From positions 124,001 through 188,000 of the forward strand of contig CAIMFY010000094.1 of assembly GCA_903840415.1 (NCBI GenBank): a stretch of DNA of 64,000 bases. Direction: 5' to 3'. The position numbers and the translations under genes were made by a program. This document shows, in pieces, positions 25,868-35,782 of the stretch. The stretch is from an uncultured Opitutia bacterium. GTDB lineage: Bacteria > Verrucomicrobiota > Verrucomicrobiia > Opitutales > Opitutaceae. The notes beneath the pieces were generated by a model. It saw nothing but the letters and a program-made list of their open reading frames with translations, was not told where the DNA came from and did no database searches. How positions within the stretch are numbered: the stretch's first letter is position 1; each line of letters starts with the position of its first letter.

Positions 25868-27181
25868 ATGGCCACGTTTCAAACTCTGCCCGGATTTCGC
25901 GAATTCTATCCCGAAGATCTCGCCCGCCGGAACCATATCTTTCGGCGCTGGCGGCAGGCAGCCGGCACCTACGGTTTTGCGGAATACGACGCTCCGGTCC
26001 TTGAACCGCTGGAACTCTACAAGACTAAGTCGGGCGACGAGATCGAGGGGCAGCTTTTCAATTTCACCGACAAGGGCGGCCGGGAGGTCGCGCTCCGGCC
26101 GGAGATGACTCCCACGGTGTGCCGACTCGTCGGCGCCAAGGCCAATGCGCTCAAACGCCCGATCAAATGGTTCAGTATCGCGGAGTTTTACCGCTACGAG
26201 CGTGCGCAGAAGGGGCGTTTGCGAGCGTTTTTTCAGTTCAACGCCGATATTTTCGGTGAGCCGGGTCCCGAGGCGGAAATCGAACTGATCGCGCTGCTAA
26301 TTCAATGTCTCGCCGGTTTTGGCCTGACGAAGGACGATTTCTGCGTGCGGTTGAGCGACCGCGATCTGTGGTTTTTTTATCTCGAAGCGCTTGGCTTCAA
26401 TGACACCCAGGCGCGCGAGCTGCTCGGTGCGATCGACAAGGTCGAGAAACTCGGCGATGCCGCGTTCGAGGCATTTGCCGAAAAGCACGGGCCGCTCGCA
26501 CCGGAGAAAATGGCGGCGATCCTCGGTTTCATGAAAATCCGCAGCCTTGAGGCGCTCGCCGCCGAGATCGGGCGAATCGGTCAGGACAAGTTGGAGGCGA
26601 GGCTTGGCGACTGGCGCAGAGTGATCGCAGGGCTGACCGCGATGAGTCTTGGCGAATTTATCCAAGTGGATTTGAGCGTCGTGCGTGGGCTCGCTTATTA
26701 CACGGGTTTTGTCTTCGAAGCCTTCGATCGCAAAGGCGATCTTCGGGCGCTGGCTGGTGGCGGCCGCTACAACGATCTGGTCAAGAAACTCGGCCTCCCA
26801 GATCTGCCGGCGGTCGGGTTCGCAATCGGTGATGTGACGACGGGATTGCTGCTGGAACAACGCGGGCTGATGCCGACGTTTGTGCAGGCTCCGGATGTCT
26901 ACTGCGTGATCGGCGGCGAAAAGGAGCGAGCCGCGGCGTTTGGCGACATTCAGGCGCTGCGCGCGGCGGGTTACCGTGTCGATTACCCGCTGAAGGAAGT
27001 GGGGTTCGGCAAGCAGTTCAAGGCTGCGGCAGAATCGGGCGCCAAGGTGGCCTTGATCTACGGCGGCGATGAGATCGCGAAGGGTGTCGTCAAGCTGCGC
27101 GATCTCACGGAGCGCAGCGAGCGCGACGTGCCGCGGGCCGATCTGCTGGTGACGGTGCGGGACTTTCTGGCGGGAGCCTGA
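25868..27181 (+). CDS. hisS: histidyl-tRNA synthetase
   Basis: A 437-residue class II aminoacyl-tRNA synthetase. Motif 1 lies in LPGFREFYPEDL and YDAPVLEPLELY. Motif 2 is RPEMTPTVCRL followed by YRYERAQKGRLRAFFQFNADIFG, which is the HisRS-specific part of the active site. The HisA motif is VVRGLAYYTGFVFEAF and motif 3 the AGGGRYNDLV and VGFAIGDVTTG regions. The C-terminal anticodon-binding domain is complete. This is a hisS-proper rather than hisZ, as the catalytic motifs are intact. It converges with cdd 18 bases away. The start has no strong ribosome-binding site. Confidence 0.94.
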   Translation: MATFQTLPGFREFYPEDLARRNHIFRRWRQAAGTYGFAEYDAPVLEPLELYKTKSGDEIEGQLFNFTDKGGREVALRPEMTPTVCRLVGAKANALKRPIKWFSIAEFYRYERAQKGRLRAFFQFNADIFGEPGPEAEIELIALLIQCLAGFGLTKDDFCVRLSDRDLWFFYLEALGFNDTQARELLGAIDKVEKLGDAAFEAFAEKHGPLAPEKMAAILGFMKIRSLEALAAEIGRIGQDKLEARLGDWRRVIAGLTAMSLGEFIQVDLSVVRGLAYYTGFVFEAFDRKGDLRALAGGGRYNDLVKKLGLPDLPAVGFAIGDVTTGLLLEQRGLMPTFVQAPDVYCVIGGEKERAAAFGDIQALRAAGYRVDYPLKEVGFGKQFKAAAESGAKVALIYGGDEIAKGVVKLRDLTERSERDVPRADLLVTVRDFLAGA

Positions 27182-27199
27182 GCGCTCGCGGCGGCGCGG

Positions 27200-27616
27200 C
27201 TAGGGCTTGAGATTTTTCGGCCCGAAGGCTGCGGGCAGCAAACGATCCAGCGTCGTCTCAACCCGTTCGGCGGAATGGCAGATGCTGATGATGCTCGCGT
27301 CCGGACCGAATTCGTTGATGACCTGCCGGCACGCGCCACAGGGCATCGTCGGCGCGGGCGTCGGAGTGAACACCACGACGCAGCGAATCGCGCGTTCGCC
27401 CTGCGAGGCGGCGGTGAAAATGGCGGAGCGTTCCGCGCAATTCGCGAGGCCGTAGGACGCGTTTTCGATGTTCGTGCCGGTGTAGATTTTGCCCGAACTA
27501 GCAAGGACGGCGGCGCCGACGCGAAACTTACTGTAGGGCGAGTAGGATGCTTTGGCGGCGGCCCGCGCAGCTTTTTCGAGGCGCCGGCGAACGGAAAGCG
27601 TGATGGGCGAGGGCAT
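27200..27616 (-). CDS. cdd: cytidine deaminase
   Basis: A 138-residue zinc hydrolase of the tetrameric type that deaminates cytidine and deoxycytidine to uridine and deoxyuridine for salvage. SYSPYSKFRVGAA and NIENASYGL precede the catalytic NCAERSAIF (Cys-Ala-Glu), and PCGACRQVINEF supplies the other two zinc cysteines. Length and motifs match exactly. It starts two bases after kbl stops, so it is transcribed with tdh and kbl, an association that has no obvious metabolic link and may be purely organisational. Confidence 0.94.
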   Translation of the reverse strand: MPSPITLSVRRRLEKAARAAAKASYSPYSKFRVGAAVLASSGKIYTGTNIENASYGLANCAERSAIFTAASQGERAIRCVVVFTPTPAPTMPCGACRQVINEFGPDASIISICHSAERVETTLDRLLPAAFGPKNLKP

Positions 27617-27618
27617 GA

Positions 27619-28809
27619 TTAGAGGCCGAGTTCGGATTTCACTTCGGCAAACGCGCGGATTGCAAACTGCAAATCCTCCCGCGAATGACCGGCGCTCACT
27701 TGGGTGCGGATCCGTGCGGCACCCTGCGGCACCACCGGATAGAAAAACCCGATCACATAGACCCCTTTCTCCAGCATGCGCGCGGCGACTTTCTGTGCCA
27801 GCGCGGCGTCTCCGAGCATCACGGGCACGATGGGATGCGTGCCGGGCTTGAGCGTGAGGCCCGCAGCGGCGAGACCGGCCCGAAAAAACTTCGTGCTGTC
27901 CTCCAACCGATCGCGCAACTCTGTCGATTGCGACAGCAAATCGAGGGCGGCGAGCGACGCAGCCACAATGACGGGGGCGAGCGTGTTGGAAAATAGATAG
28001 GGGCGCGACCGCTGGCGGAGCAGCGCGATGACTTCCTTGCGCCCGCTGACGTAACCGCCGCTCGCGCCGCCTAGGGCTTTGCCGAGCGTTCCGCTGATGA
28101 TGTCGATGCGGCTCGTGACGCCACAGTGTTCGTGCGTGCCGCGTCCAGTCTTGCCCATGAAACCAACGGCATGACTGTCGTCGATCATCACGAGCGCGCC
28201 ATATTTGTCAGCTAGGTCGCAGATTTCCCGGAGCGGCGCGATGAAACCGTCCATCGAGAAGACGCCGTCAGTCACGATGAGTTTGAAACGGACTTTGGCG
28301 GTATCGGCCTCGCGCAACTTTGCCTCAAGGTCAGACATGTCGGAATTTCTGTAGCGATAGCGTTGCGCTTTGCAGAGGCGGATGCCGTCGATGATCGAGG
28401 CGTGGTTAAGTTCGTCGCTGATGACCGCGTCTTCGGCGCCGAGCAACGTCTCAAACACTCCGCCGTTGGCGTCGAAACACGACGAATAGAGAATAGTATC
28501 CTCGGTGCCGAGAAAGGTGCTGAGTTTCGCTTCGAGTTCCTTGTGGATTTCCTGGGTGCCGCAGATAAAGCGCACTGACGAAAGCCCGTAGCCCCAACGG
28601 TCAAGTGAAGCGTGCGCCGCACGAATGAGCGCGGGGTGGTCGGCGAGGCCGAGGTAGTTGTTCGCGCAGAAGTTCAACACCTCGCGTCCGTCGGCGACGG
28701 CGATGTGGGCGCGCTGCGGCGTGGCGATGATGCGCTCGCGCTTGAACAGGCCAGCGGCCTCGATTTCGCCGAGCGTTTTATCAAGGTATGCCCGGTAGAA
28801 AGTGTTCAT
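27619..28809 (-). CDS. kbl: glycine C-acetyltransferase (2-amino-3-ketobutyrate CoA ligase)
   Basis: A 396-residue alpha-oxoamine synthase that splits 2-amino-3-oxobutyrate with CoA into glycine and acetyl-CoA, the second step of threonine degradation. It shows [47 protein letters not shown], and the PLP-lysine motif [10 protein letters not shown]. The ATG at 28809 lies two bases from the tdh stop; the in-frame ATG at 28821 would overlap tdh. Pairing with tdh fixes the function over other members such as KAS/BioF or ALAS. Followed by cdd two bases later. Confidence 0.95.
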   Translation of the reverse strand: MNTFYRAYLDKTLGEIEAAGLFKRERIIATPQRAHIAVADGREVLNFCANNYLGLADHPALIRAAHASLDRWGYGLSSVRFICGTQEIHKELEAKLSTFLGTEDTILYSSCFDANGGVFETLLGAEDAVISDELNHASIIDGIRLCKAQRYRYRNSDMSDLEAKLREADTAKVRFKLIVTDGVFSMDGFIAPLREICDLADKYGALVMIDDSHAVGFMGKTGRGTHEHCGVTSRIDIISGTLGKALGGASGGYVSGRKEVIALLRQRSRPYLFSNTLAPVIVAASLAALDLLSQSTELRDRLEDSTKFFRAGLAAAGLTLKPGTHPIVPVMLGDAALAQKVAARMLEKGVYVIGFFYPVVPQGAARIRTQVSAGHSREDLQFAIRAFAEVKSELGL

Positions 28810-28811
28810 GG

Positions 28812-29846
28812 TCAGTCCCAATTGAGCACGATTTTACCGCTTTGGCCGGAGCGCATCAGATCGAAGCCTTGTTGGAATTCCGTGAACGCGAACCGATGAG
28901 TGATGATCGGCGAAATATCGAGGCCGCCTTGGATGAGCGCGGTCATTTTATACCATGTCTCATACATCTCACGGCCGTAGATGCCGCGGATCGTGAGCAT
29001 ATTGAAGACAACTTTGTTCCAGTCGATCGCCGCTTTTTCCGGCATAATGCCGAGCAGCGCAATGCGGGCGCCGTGGCACATGTTGTCGATCATATCGCTG
29101 AGCGCGCGAGGATTGCCGGACATTTCGAGGCCGATGTCGAAGCCCTCTTTCATCCCAAGTTCATGCTGCACGTCAGGAAGTTTCTCGCGGGAGACATCGA
29201 CGACGCGCGTCGCGCCCATGCGTTTGGCCAGAGCCAGCCGCGTTGGGTTGACGTCGGTCACCACCACGTTGCGCGCGCCGACCTGCCGGGCGATTGCGGT
29301 CGCCATGCAGCCGATAGGGCCGGCGCCGGTGATAAGCACATCCTCGCCGATGAGATCGAACTGGAGCGTGGTGTGAACGGCGTTGCCGAGCGGATCGAAA
29401 CAGGAGAGGACGTCGAGCGGGATCGAGGCATCGACGGGCACGGCGTTGGTCGCGGGAATGCAGAGATATTCGGCAAACGCGCCGTCGCGATTCACGCCGA
29501 CGCCGCGCGTATCCTTGCAAAGGTGGCGTCGACCCGCGAGGCAGTTGCGGCACACACCGCACACGATGTGGCCTTCGCCATCGACCAGGTCGCCGACCTT
29601 GTGGCTTTGCACATTGGCACCCACTTGCTCGATGACTCCGACGAACTCGTGGCCGATCACCATCGGGGGTTTGATGGTTTTCTCGGCCCAGGCGTCCCAA
29701 TTATAAATGTGAACGTCGGTCCCGCAAATGGAGGTCTTTTTCACCTTGATCAGAACATCGTTGATGCCGGGCGTCGGCACGGGGACTTCGACGAGATCGA
29801 GTCCTGGACCGGCGCGGAGATTGGCGATGGCGTGCATTTTCTTCAT
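28812..29846 (-). CDS. tdh: L-threonine 3-dehydrogenase
   Basis: A 344-residue zinc-dependent medium-chain dehydrogenase that oxidises L-threonine to 2-amino-3-oxobutyrate with NAD. The catalytic zinc ligands are in [16 protein letters not shown] and GHEFVGVI, the structural-zinc cysteines are in [15 protein letters not shown], and the NAD motif is [15 protein letters not shown]. Length matches E. coli Tdh (341). It heads the tdh-kbl-cdd operon, giving the two-step threonine-to-glycine route. It diverges from the dGTPase gene across a 121-base spacer that has no evident feature apart from start regions. Confidence 0.96.
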   Translation of the reverse strand: MKKMHAIANLRAGPGLDLVEVPVPTPGINDVLIKVKKTSICGTDVHIYNWDAWAEKTIKPPMVIGHEFVGVIEQVGANVQSHKVGDLVDGEGHIVCGVCRNCLAGRRHLCKDTRGVGVNRDGAFAEYLCIPATNAVPVDASIPLDVLSCFDPLGNAVHTTLQFDLIGEDVLITGAGPIGCMATAIARQVGARNVVVTDVNPTRLALAKRMGATRVVDVSREKLPDVQHELGMKEGFDIGLEMSGNPRALSDMIDNMCHGARIALLGIMPEKAAIDWNKVVFNMLTIRGIYGREMYETWYKMTALIQGGLDISPIITHRFAFTEFQQGFDLMRSGQSGKIVLNWD

Positions 29847-29967
29847 GCGCCAACGCTACGGAATCGAAGGTCCGTGTCGAGAGGCAGGCGTGTCACACCG
29901 CAGAACGGAGACTGCATAAGGGTTTGCATCGAGCGCTTCGAGGGTTTCGTGTCAGAACGAAATCCCG

Positions 29968-31236
29968 ATGAACAACCGCTTCTACACGGCGTTCGACAGC
30001 GAGACGCTCGGCCTCGCCCGCAAGACTGATTACCGCAACGCGTTTCAGATCGACCGGGATCGGATTATCCATGCGCACGCGTTTCGGAAGCTCCAGTCGA
30101 AGACCCAGGTTTTTCTCTCCGGCGAATACGATTTCTACCGCACGCGGCTCACGCACTCGATGGAAGTCGCACAAATCGGCCGATCGATTTGCCTGTTCTT
30201 ACGCTCGGAGGGTGGGGCGTTGGGCGACGATTTCTTCATCGACAGCGATCTGGTTGAGGCGGTGTGCCTCGCGCATGATCTCGGGCATCCGCCTTTTGGA
30301 CATTCGGGTGAACGCACGTTGCAGGAACTAATGCGGCCATGGGGCGGCTTCGAGGGCAATGCGCAGACGCTGCACCTGCTCACGGAAACTATGTATCAGA
30401 CCGAAGCCGGAGTGCACGGCATGGCACCGACCCGCGCGCTGCTCGACGGTGTGCTGAAATACAAAAAACTTTTTCGGGAGTTCGCGACGCCGCCGAGCAA
30501 TCATTTCCTTTATGATCCGCAGGCGGAGGTGCGAGCGTTTGTGTTGGGCGGCGGCAGGATTCCGGACGAGTTGCACGCGGAAGAAAAGCTGAACGTATTC
30601 AAGAGCGTCGAGTGCCAGATCATGGATTGGGCGGACGATGCGGCTTATTCGCTCAACGACATTGTCGATGGCGTGAAAGCGGGATTCCTCACGATTGAGC
30701 GGATCGAGGCATGGGCGGCGGGCGAGGCGCTTGACACGGCGCGCCAGCAGTTGCTCGACGAACTCATCGTCGCGATCCGCGGTGACAACCTGGAAAAGGT
30801 TTTCTCGCAGCGCATCGGCGCCTGTATCAAGGGCTGCCGGCTGCGCGTGCGGGCGAACTTCATGGCATCAAAGACGAACCGCTATCGCTTTGAACTCGTC
30901 GTGTCTCCGGCGGCGGAGCGGGCGGTGTTGTTTTTCAAGAAAATGGCAAACGATATCATCTTCGAGAGTCCCCAACTCCAGCAGATGGAGCACAAGGCGC
31001 GGAAGGTGATGTTCGCGCTGTGGGATTCTTGCTGGGCCAACTATGTCGTGAAGGGTCCGCGGGTGATCAATATTTTGCCGCCACGAGTCGGCCGACTGAT
31101 CGACGCGGAGAAAACCGAGGCGGGCAAGGCGCGGCAGATCTGCGACTGGCTCGCCGGGCTCACCGACGGCATGATCGTGCGGACCTACCGACGCCTGTTC
31201 GATCCGGAGTTTGGATCGATCCGGGACTTGAGCTAA
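29968..31236 (+). CDS. dgt: deoxyguanosinetriphosphate triphosphohydrolase-like HD protein
   Basis: A 422-residue HD-superfamily dNTP triphosphohydrolase that releases triphosphate from dGTP or other dNTPs. Metal ligands are in RLTHSMEVAQIGRSI (His) and LAHDLGHPPFGHSGE (His-Asp). The QSKTQVFLSGEYDFYRTRLTHS entry and the WADDAAYSLNDIVDG region (third Asp) are classic for the type II dGTPase-like family. Length fits the 400 to 440-residue non-E. coli members. It is a single gene between tdh (divergent) and the exported Ig-like gene (convergent). The nucleotide preference cannot be told from sequence. Confidence 0.93.
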   Translation: MNNRFYTAFDSETLGLARKTDYRNAFQIDRDRIIHAHAFRKLQSKTQVFLSGEYDFYRTRLTHSMEVAQIGRSICLFLRSEGGALGDDFFIDSDLVEAVCLAHDLGHPPFGHSGERTLQELMRPWGGFEGNAQTLHLLTETMYQTEAGVHGMAPTRALLDGVLKYKKLFREFATPPSNHFLYDPQAEVRAFVLGGGRIPDELHAEEKLNVFKSVECQIMDWADDAAYSLNDIVDGVKAGFLTIERIEAWAAGEALDTARQQLLDELIVAIRGDNLEKVFSQRIGACIKGCRLRVRANFMASKTNRYRFELVVSPAAERAVLFFKKMANDIIFESPQLQQMEHKARKVMFALWDSCWANYVVKGPRVINILPPRVGRLIDAEKTEAGKARQICDWLAGLTDGMIVRTYRRLFDPEFGSIRDLS

Positions 31237-31265
31237 CGAGCGATGAGTGCCGCGCCGAGTTGCGG

Positions 31266-32888
31266 TTACGGGTATAAGACCTTTGAGACCGGCGCACTAC
31301 TGACCACTTCATGATCGTTGGGCATCCCCGGATTGCTGTGCAGCGTCACGACCACCGAATAGGTGGCGCCTTGGGCAAAGGGATTGTTCGGGGCCGCGTA
31401 GGATCCACCGGCAACATTGACTTGGATCTGCGTGGAGCTGAGCAAGCTGACGCCATTGTAAATGCCCACATTGTTGCGGGTTATCCTGACCAGGCACTTG
31501 GGGATGAAACCAAGCCCGGTGATGGTGAAATGATAAACGTAACCTTTGTCCTGCGTTCCCTCCGGGCCGATGACGGCCGTGACGTCGGTGATGACGGGCC
31601 GGACCATCACTTGCAGAGGTGGAATCGGCGCTACGTCCGCAGAGGTGTCGGTGGAACCGAACATCACCGTCGCCGGGCCGATCACGGTGCCACCGTTGAG
31701 CTGGGCGTTGAGAATTTGCTGTGGGTCGAGTGTAAACAGCGGGCCGATGCTGGCGGTCACCCGCGACGCATCGGAGGACGTCACATTCAGGGCGACGAGC
31801 TGGTCGCTCTTATTCCAGAGTTGGATCTGCTGTGCGGCTTGTGGGCCGCCCGCGACATCGAGCGTGAGTGACGCGGGAGTGACTTGCACGCTATCCGGCG
31901 GCAACACCGTCACGGCCGGCCCCGTGCGGCTGTCCGCGCCATTCACCGTGGCTAGCAGCGTGTAGGTGCCGGGTGTCTGATCGGGCGGAATGGTGCAGAG
32001 CACGAACGCATTGGTCGGATCGAGCGTGCGGCCAATGATCGTCCGGGCGTGAGCGCTGTTTTCCAGTGCGATGGTCGTTGCGCCCGCCACGAAGCCGAGA
32101 CCGGCGACGGCCAACTGGGCTTTGCGATGAATCGGCACAAGGCCGGTCGGCGCGGTGATCACGGGGCGAACGATGACATCGGCACTGGCGTCGTGGCCGT
32201 TGCACGCCGGGCGCACCTGGGCGGTGAGGCGACCCGTGCCCGCGAGCACGCCTTGAACCGGGAGCGTGACCGGCACGACTTGCGGCGGCTGGCCGGTCGG
32301 GGTCAGGCTCACCGCGGGCGTGGGCGACGAACCCGTGAACCGAAGATTGGGCGGGGCCGAGACGGACACGGTCGCGGCGGCCTGCGGCAGGTCCTGCTGT
32401 TCGCCGACCGCGAGCGTGCCCGACTGGCCGAAGTCGAGGTCGACCGTCGCCGGCGAGAGCGTGATCGCCGCGCGCGCGATGGTGAAATAACAGGTGACAT
32501 TGCGCGCGGCCGGCCGCGGGTTTCCCTGCACCGAGACTATACCGTCGGCCTTGAGCGTGTGCTTGCCATCGCTGAGTTCATCGCAGCTCAGCATCGCGAT
32601 CATCGCGGATTGCGCCGCATCCCAGTGAAATGCCGGTGTGATTTCGCGGCCGTCGAGCAGGACATGGAACGTCGCCGCCGACATGGTCTGAAACGGCTTC
32701 ACCACGATGGGAAATGCCCCGGCCGGGCCTGAAAACGGCGGGCTCAAGACGGCATTGTCAACCGGTTGAACTATGGTCAGCCGCGGGATCGGAATTTTCG
32801 GTGTCGTCAACTGGGCGAGAAGATCAAGCGGGGCCAGGAGCGCGACAAACAATGCTACGCATGTGGCAAACGGGTTGCGCGTTTTCAT
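31266..32888 (-). CDS. exported protein with IPT/Ig-like repeats
   Basis: A 540-residue exported protein. Residues 1-25 are a signal peptide (TCVALFVALLAPLDLLA). The rest is beta-rich with at least three similar modules of about 90 residues, each having short strand patterns such as GLGFVAGATTIAL and GLGFIPKCLVRIT, with a TYTLLATVNGADSR/ATYSVVVTLHSNP-type end. These are typical of IPT/TIG or bacterial Ig domains found in cell-surface and carbohydrate-associated proteins. No catalytic motif is visible. It is last in the long minus-strand run, 97 bases after the GH2 gene, so a binding or scaffolding role in the pectin locus is possible but not shown. Confidence 0.7.
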   Translation of the reverse strand: MKTRNPFATCVALFVALLAPLDLLAQLTTPKIPIPRLTIVQPVDNAVLSPPFSGPAGAFPIVVKPFQTMSAATFHVLLDGREITPAFHWDAAQSAMIAMLSCDELSDGKHTLKADGIVSVQGNPRPAARNVTCYFTIARAAITLSPATVDLDFGQSGTLAVGEQQDLPQAAATVSVSAPPNLRFTGSSPTPAVSLTPTGQPPQVVPVTLPVQGVLAGTGRLTAQVRPACNGHDASADVIVRPVITAPTGLVPIHRKAQLAVAGLGFVAGATTIALENSAHARTIIGRTLDPTNAFVLCTIPPDQTPGTYTLLATVNGADSRTGPAVTVLPPDSVQVTPASLTLDVAGGPQAAQQIQLWNKSDQLVALNVTSSDASRVTASIGPLFTLDPQQILNAQLNGGTVIGPATVMFGSTDTSADVAPIPPLQVMVRPVITDVTAVIGPEGTQDKGYVYHFTITGLGFIPKCLVRITRNNVGIYNGVSLLSSTQIQVNVAGGSYAAPNNPFAQGATYSVVVTLHSNPGMPNDHEVVSSAPVSKVLYP

Positions 32889-32985
32889 GGGGTCAAGCTG
32901 GGAAATTGCTCGCTAGGATCTCCGCGATGCTGGCGAACCAATGGCGCTTTGGCCACCCAATTTGAGCGCGCCGCGATCATTGCGG

Positions 32986-35610
32986 TTATTTAGCCGTCAG
33001 CATGACCGCCGCTGACGCGAGGCCATCGCTCGTAGCGCGCACGGTGATTGCGCCGCTTTGGCCGGTCCGGGTGCGGACGATGGCGAGCGCCATACCGTTG
33101 AACGCGGCGCGCTCGGACGATTGGAATGACTCGAAGCTCGTCGCGTCGCCGTTGTCGGTCGCGATGAGATCGGCAGGGCCGGTAACTTCAAATTTGACAC
33201 GGTTCTTCGATCGCGGGACGAGCGTGCCGTCGTTGTCGGCAACGCGCACGGTGACGAAGGCGAGGTCGGTGCCTTCGGCGTGGAGCGCGGCACGATCGGT
33301 GGCGAGCGTGAGCTTCGCGGTGGTGCCGGCAGTGCGGACGGTGTCTTCGGCCCACTTCGCGCCATGTTTGTAGGCGACAACGCGGAGTTCGCCGGGCGCA
33401 TACTTCACATCGTCCCAGCGGAGGCGGTATTCGAGTGCGGCGCGTTTCTTGCGACCGAGCGACTGGCCGTTGAGAAAAAGTTCGGCCTCATCACCCGAGG
33501 TGTAGACGTGGACCGGCGTGGCCTGGCCAATGCGGTCGGGCCAGTTCCAATGCGGCAGGATGTGCGCCATCGGGAAATCGGGCCGCCACCGCGCCTGGTA
33601 GATGTAGTAGCGATCCTTCGGAAACCCGGCGAGGTCGATGATGCCGAAGTAGGAACTGCGCGAGGGCACGGTGATTTTTTTCAGTTCGGCGAGTTCCTTC
33701 GCGACGCGCGCTTGTTCGGCGGGATCGGTGAAGTTGAGGAGGTTGGTCGTGTCGCCGTTGTAGGGCGTGGGCTCGCCGAGGTAGTCGAAACCGGTCCAGA
33801 CAAATTCGCCGGCAGCGAACGGCGCCTCGTCGAGGCCCTTGAACTCGACATCCGGTGGCCACGCCCAGCGCGGTGCGTAGAGATCGTAGCTGCTCATTTG
33901 AAAATCGGCCTTGCCGCCGGCTTTGTCATCGCTGACGGGGAAAAAATATTCACCGCGCGAGCTGACGCACGAAGCGCTCTCGCTGCTGTAGGTGGGGAGT
34001 TGCGGCGCGCTGCGACGGAAGATGGGATATTCGTTCGGCTTGTAATTGAAGCCGGTCACGTCGACGGCGGTTTGGAAACCATTGTAGCCGGAGGCGGTGT
34101 TATTGAATGCCGCGGTGACAAACCGAGTGCGATCTTCCTCGCGCACGATGGCGGCGAGATGGGCGGCGAGTTTCCAGCCTTCGGGCTGGCCCTGTTCACT
34201 GATCTCGTTGCCGATGCTCCAGAGGACAACGCTCGGGTGGTTGCGATCGCGGCGGACGAGCGCGCGCAGGTCGGCTTCGTGCCAGTCGGGGAAGAGGAGG
34301 TGGTAGTCGTTCTTCTTTTTGCCGCGCGCCCAGCAGTCGAACGCCTCGTCCATCACGACGAAACCCATCCGGTCAGCGAGGTCGAGCAGTTCGGGCGCCG
34401 GGGGATTGTGGCTCGTGCGGATGGCGTTGCAGCCCATGTCGCGCAAAATCTCCAGCTGGCGCTCGAGGGCGCGGACGTTGAGCGCGGAGCCAAGTGCGCC
34501 GAGATCGGCGTGATCGCACACACCTTGGACCATGACGCGCTCGCCGTTGATTAGGAAGCCGCGGTCGGCGGTAAACGCGATGGTGCGGATACCGAAGGGC
34601 GTCTCGTAAACATCCACGATTTTTCCGTCCTGGGTGACTGTGGTGACGGCGACGTAGCGCTGCGGAGTTTTGATGCTCCAGAGTTTCGGTTGCGCAAGCT
34701 CGATGGTCTGCGCGAAGAGCGCCTGCTTGCCGGCGGTGATGCGGGCGGCGGGCGATGCCGCGGACGAAGCGACGGCCGCGCCGGTCTTGTTGCCGGCGGC
34801 GTCGAGGGCGAACGCGGTGGTGGTAAGTTGGACGTTCGCATTTGCCGCGGTGTCGTTTTGCAGAGTGACCTTCACATCGACCACCGCTTTTTCCGCGGAA
34901 ACGATCGGGGTGGTGACGAACGTGCCCGATTGTGCGACGTGCACCGGTGAGGTCTTCACGAGCCAGACGTTGCGGTAGATGCCGCCGCCGGGATACCAGC
35001 GCGAGGAGTCGGGCGGGTTGTCGAGGCGGATTGCGAGGACGTTGTCGGCGCCGGGCTTCGCAAACGCCGTGAGATCCACGCGCCACGAGGCGTAGCCGTA
35101 GGGCCAACCGCCGACGAACTGGCCATTGAGCCACACGCTGGCGTAGGACATCGCGCCGTCGATGTCGAGGTAGAGGCGACGGCCGGCGTCGGTCGCAGGC
35201 AGGGTAAATTTTTTCCGATACCAAGCGACACCGAACCACGGCAGCTTGCCGGTTTCTCCGGGCAATTCCTGCGCGAACGGACCCTCGATGCCCCAGTCGT
35301 GCGGTAGATTCAGCGCGCGCCAACCGGTGTCATCGAAAGTTGACTGAGTGTAGCTGACCCCGTCGCCGAGATTACCGGCGGGGCGCGCGGGTTTGGGTGC
35401 GGCAGCATTGAGAAAATCGGCGGCGGAGGGCAGGAGCCAGTCCTTGATTTTCGCGTAGCCCAGCGAGTCGCCCAGGCCGGCCGGATCGCCTTTCGTGAAA
35501 CGCCAGCCGGCATTGAGCGAGAGGCGTTCGCGCGGCGTATCGTCGGCGAAGAGCGCGCCGGCGGCGGAAATAGCCAGCAGTTGCAGGACGAGATGAACGG
35601 GGTTTTTCAT
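32986..35610 (-). CDS. exported GH2 beta-galactosidase-like enzyme
   Basis: An 874-residue exported glycoside hydrolase family 2 enzyme. The signal peptide is residues 1-22. The jelly-roll sugar-binding domain begins RLSLNAGWRFTKGD and includes LPHDWGIEG, WYRKKF and LWLNGQFVGGWPYGY-type motifs. The TIM barrel has NAIRTSHNPPAPELLDLADRMGF and acid/base Glu469 in WSIGNEIS. The nucleophile is Glu544 in YSSESASCVSSRG. C-terminal beta domains end with a BIG/DUF4982-like part. Activity on beta-galactoside side chains of rhamnogalacturonan is a natural fit to its setting, though GH2 also contains beta-glucuronidases and mannosidases. It follows the multi-TM/spermidine-synthase-like gene by 172 bases. 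Confidence 0.9.
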   Translation of the reverse strand: MKNPVHLVLQLLAISAAGALFADDTPRERLSLNAGWRFTKGDPAGLGDSLGYAKIKDWLLPSAADFLNAAAPKPARPAGNLGDGVSYTQSTFDDTGWRALNLPHDWGIEGPFAQELPGETGKLPWFGVAWYRKKFTLPATDAGRRLYLDIDGAMSYASVWLNGQFVGGWPYGYASWRVDLTAFAKPGADNVLAIRLDNPPDSSRWYPGGGIYRNVWLVKTSPVHVAQSGTFVTTPIVSAEKAVVDVKVTLQNDTAANANVQLTTTAFALDAAGNKTGAAVASSAASPAARITAGKQALFAQTIELAQPKLWSIKTPQRYVAVTTVTQDGKIVDVYETPFGIRTIAFTADRGFLINGERVMVQGVCDHADLGALGSALNVRALERQLEILRDMGCNAIRTSHNPPAPELLDLADRMGFVVMDEAFDCWARGKKKNDYHLLFPDWHEADLRALVRRDRNHPSVVLWSIGNEISEQGQPEGWKLAAHLAAIVREEDRTRFVTAAFNNTASGYNGFQTAVDVTGFNYKPNEYPIFRRSAPQLPTYSSESASCVSSRGEYFFPVSDDKAGGKADFQMSSYDLYAPRWAWPPDVEFKGLDEAPFAAGEFVWTGFDYLGEPTPYNGDTTNLLNFTDPAEQARVAKELAELKKITVPSRSSYFGIIDLAGFPKDRYYIYQARWRPDFPMAHILPHWNWPDRIGQATPVHVYTSGDEAELFLNGQSLGRKKRAALEYRLRWDDVKYAPGELRVVAYKHGAKWAEDTVRTAGTTAKLTLATDRAALHAEGTDLAFVTVRVADNDGTLVPRSKNRVKFEVTGPADLIATDNGDATSFESFQSSERAAFNGMALAIVRTRTGQSGAITVRATSDGLASAAVMLTAK

Positions 35611-35636
35611 GGCGGACTAGGGGTAAAATTCGATGC

Positions 35637-35777
35637 TCACGTCGCTGACGCGGGATGCGGATGATCGATGCGCAGAATGTAGGTCGCAGTGATGACCGCG
35701 AGGCTGAATGGCAAAACTTCCACCGATGTGATCGCGAGCCCGGCGGGGCCAAGCGAGATCGCGGTCGAGCTGCGCAT
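35637..35777 (-). CDS. possible small membrane peptide
   Basis: A 46-codon frame whose ATG lies five bases after the stop of the multi-TM/spermidine-synthase-like gene and whose stop is 26 bases before the GH2 start. It contains one hydrophobic stretch (LAITSVEVLPFSLAVITATYIL) and a histidine-rich tail (RIDHPHPASAT). There is no clear ribosome-binding site, but coupling to the preceding stop is possible. No family is recognised. The hydrophobic pattern may be accidental, so this is a low-confidence call. Confidence 0.2.
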   Translation of the reverse strand: MRSSTAISLGPAGLAITSVEVLPFSLAVITATYILRIDHPHPASAT

Positions 35778-35782
35778 GGCAC

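Noticed and set aside
28788-30029. 413-codon plus-strand frame opposite tdh
   Set aside because: tdh zinc and NAD motifs on the minus strand are decisive.
33280-34554. 424-codon plus-strand frame opposite the GH2 gene
   Set aside because: Sense GH2 catalytic motifs are intact; antisense sequence shows no family pattern.
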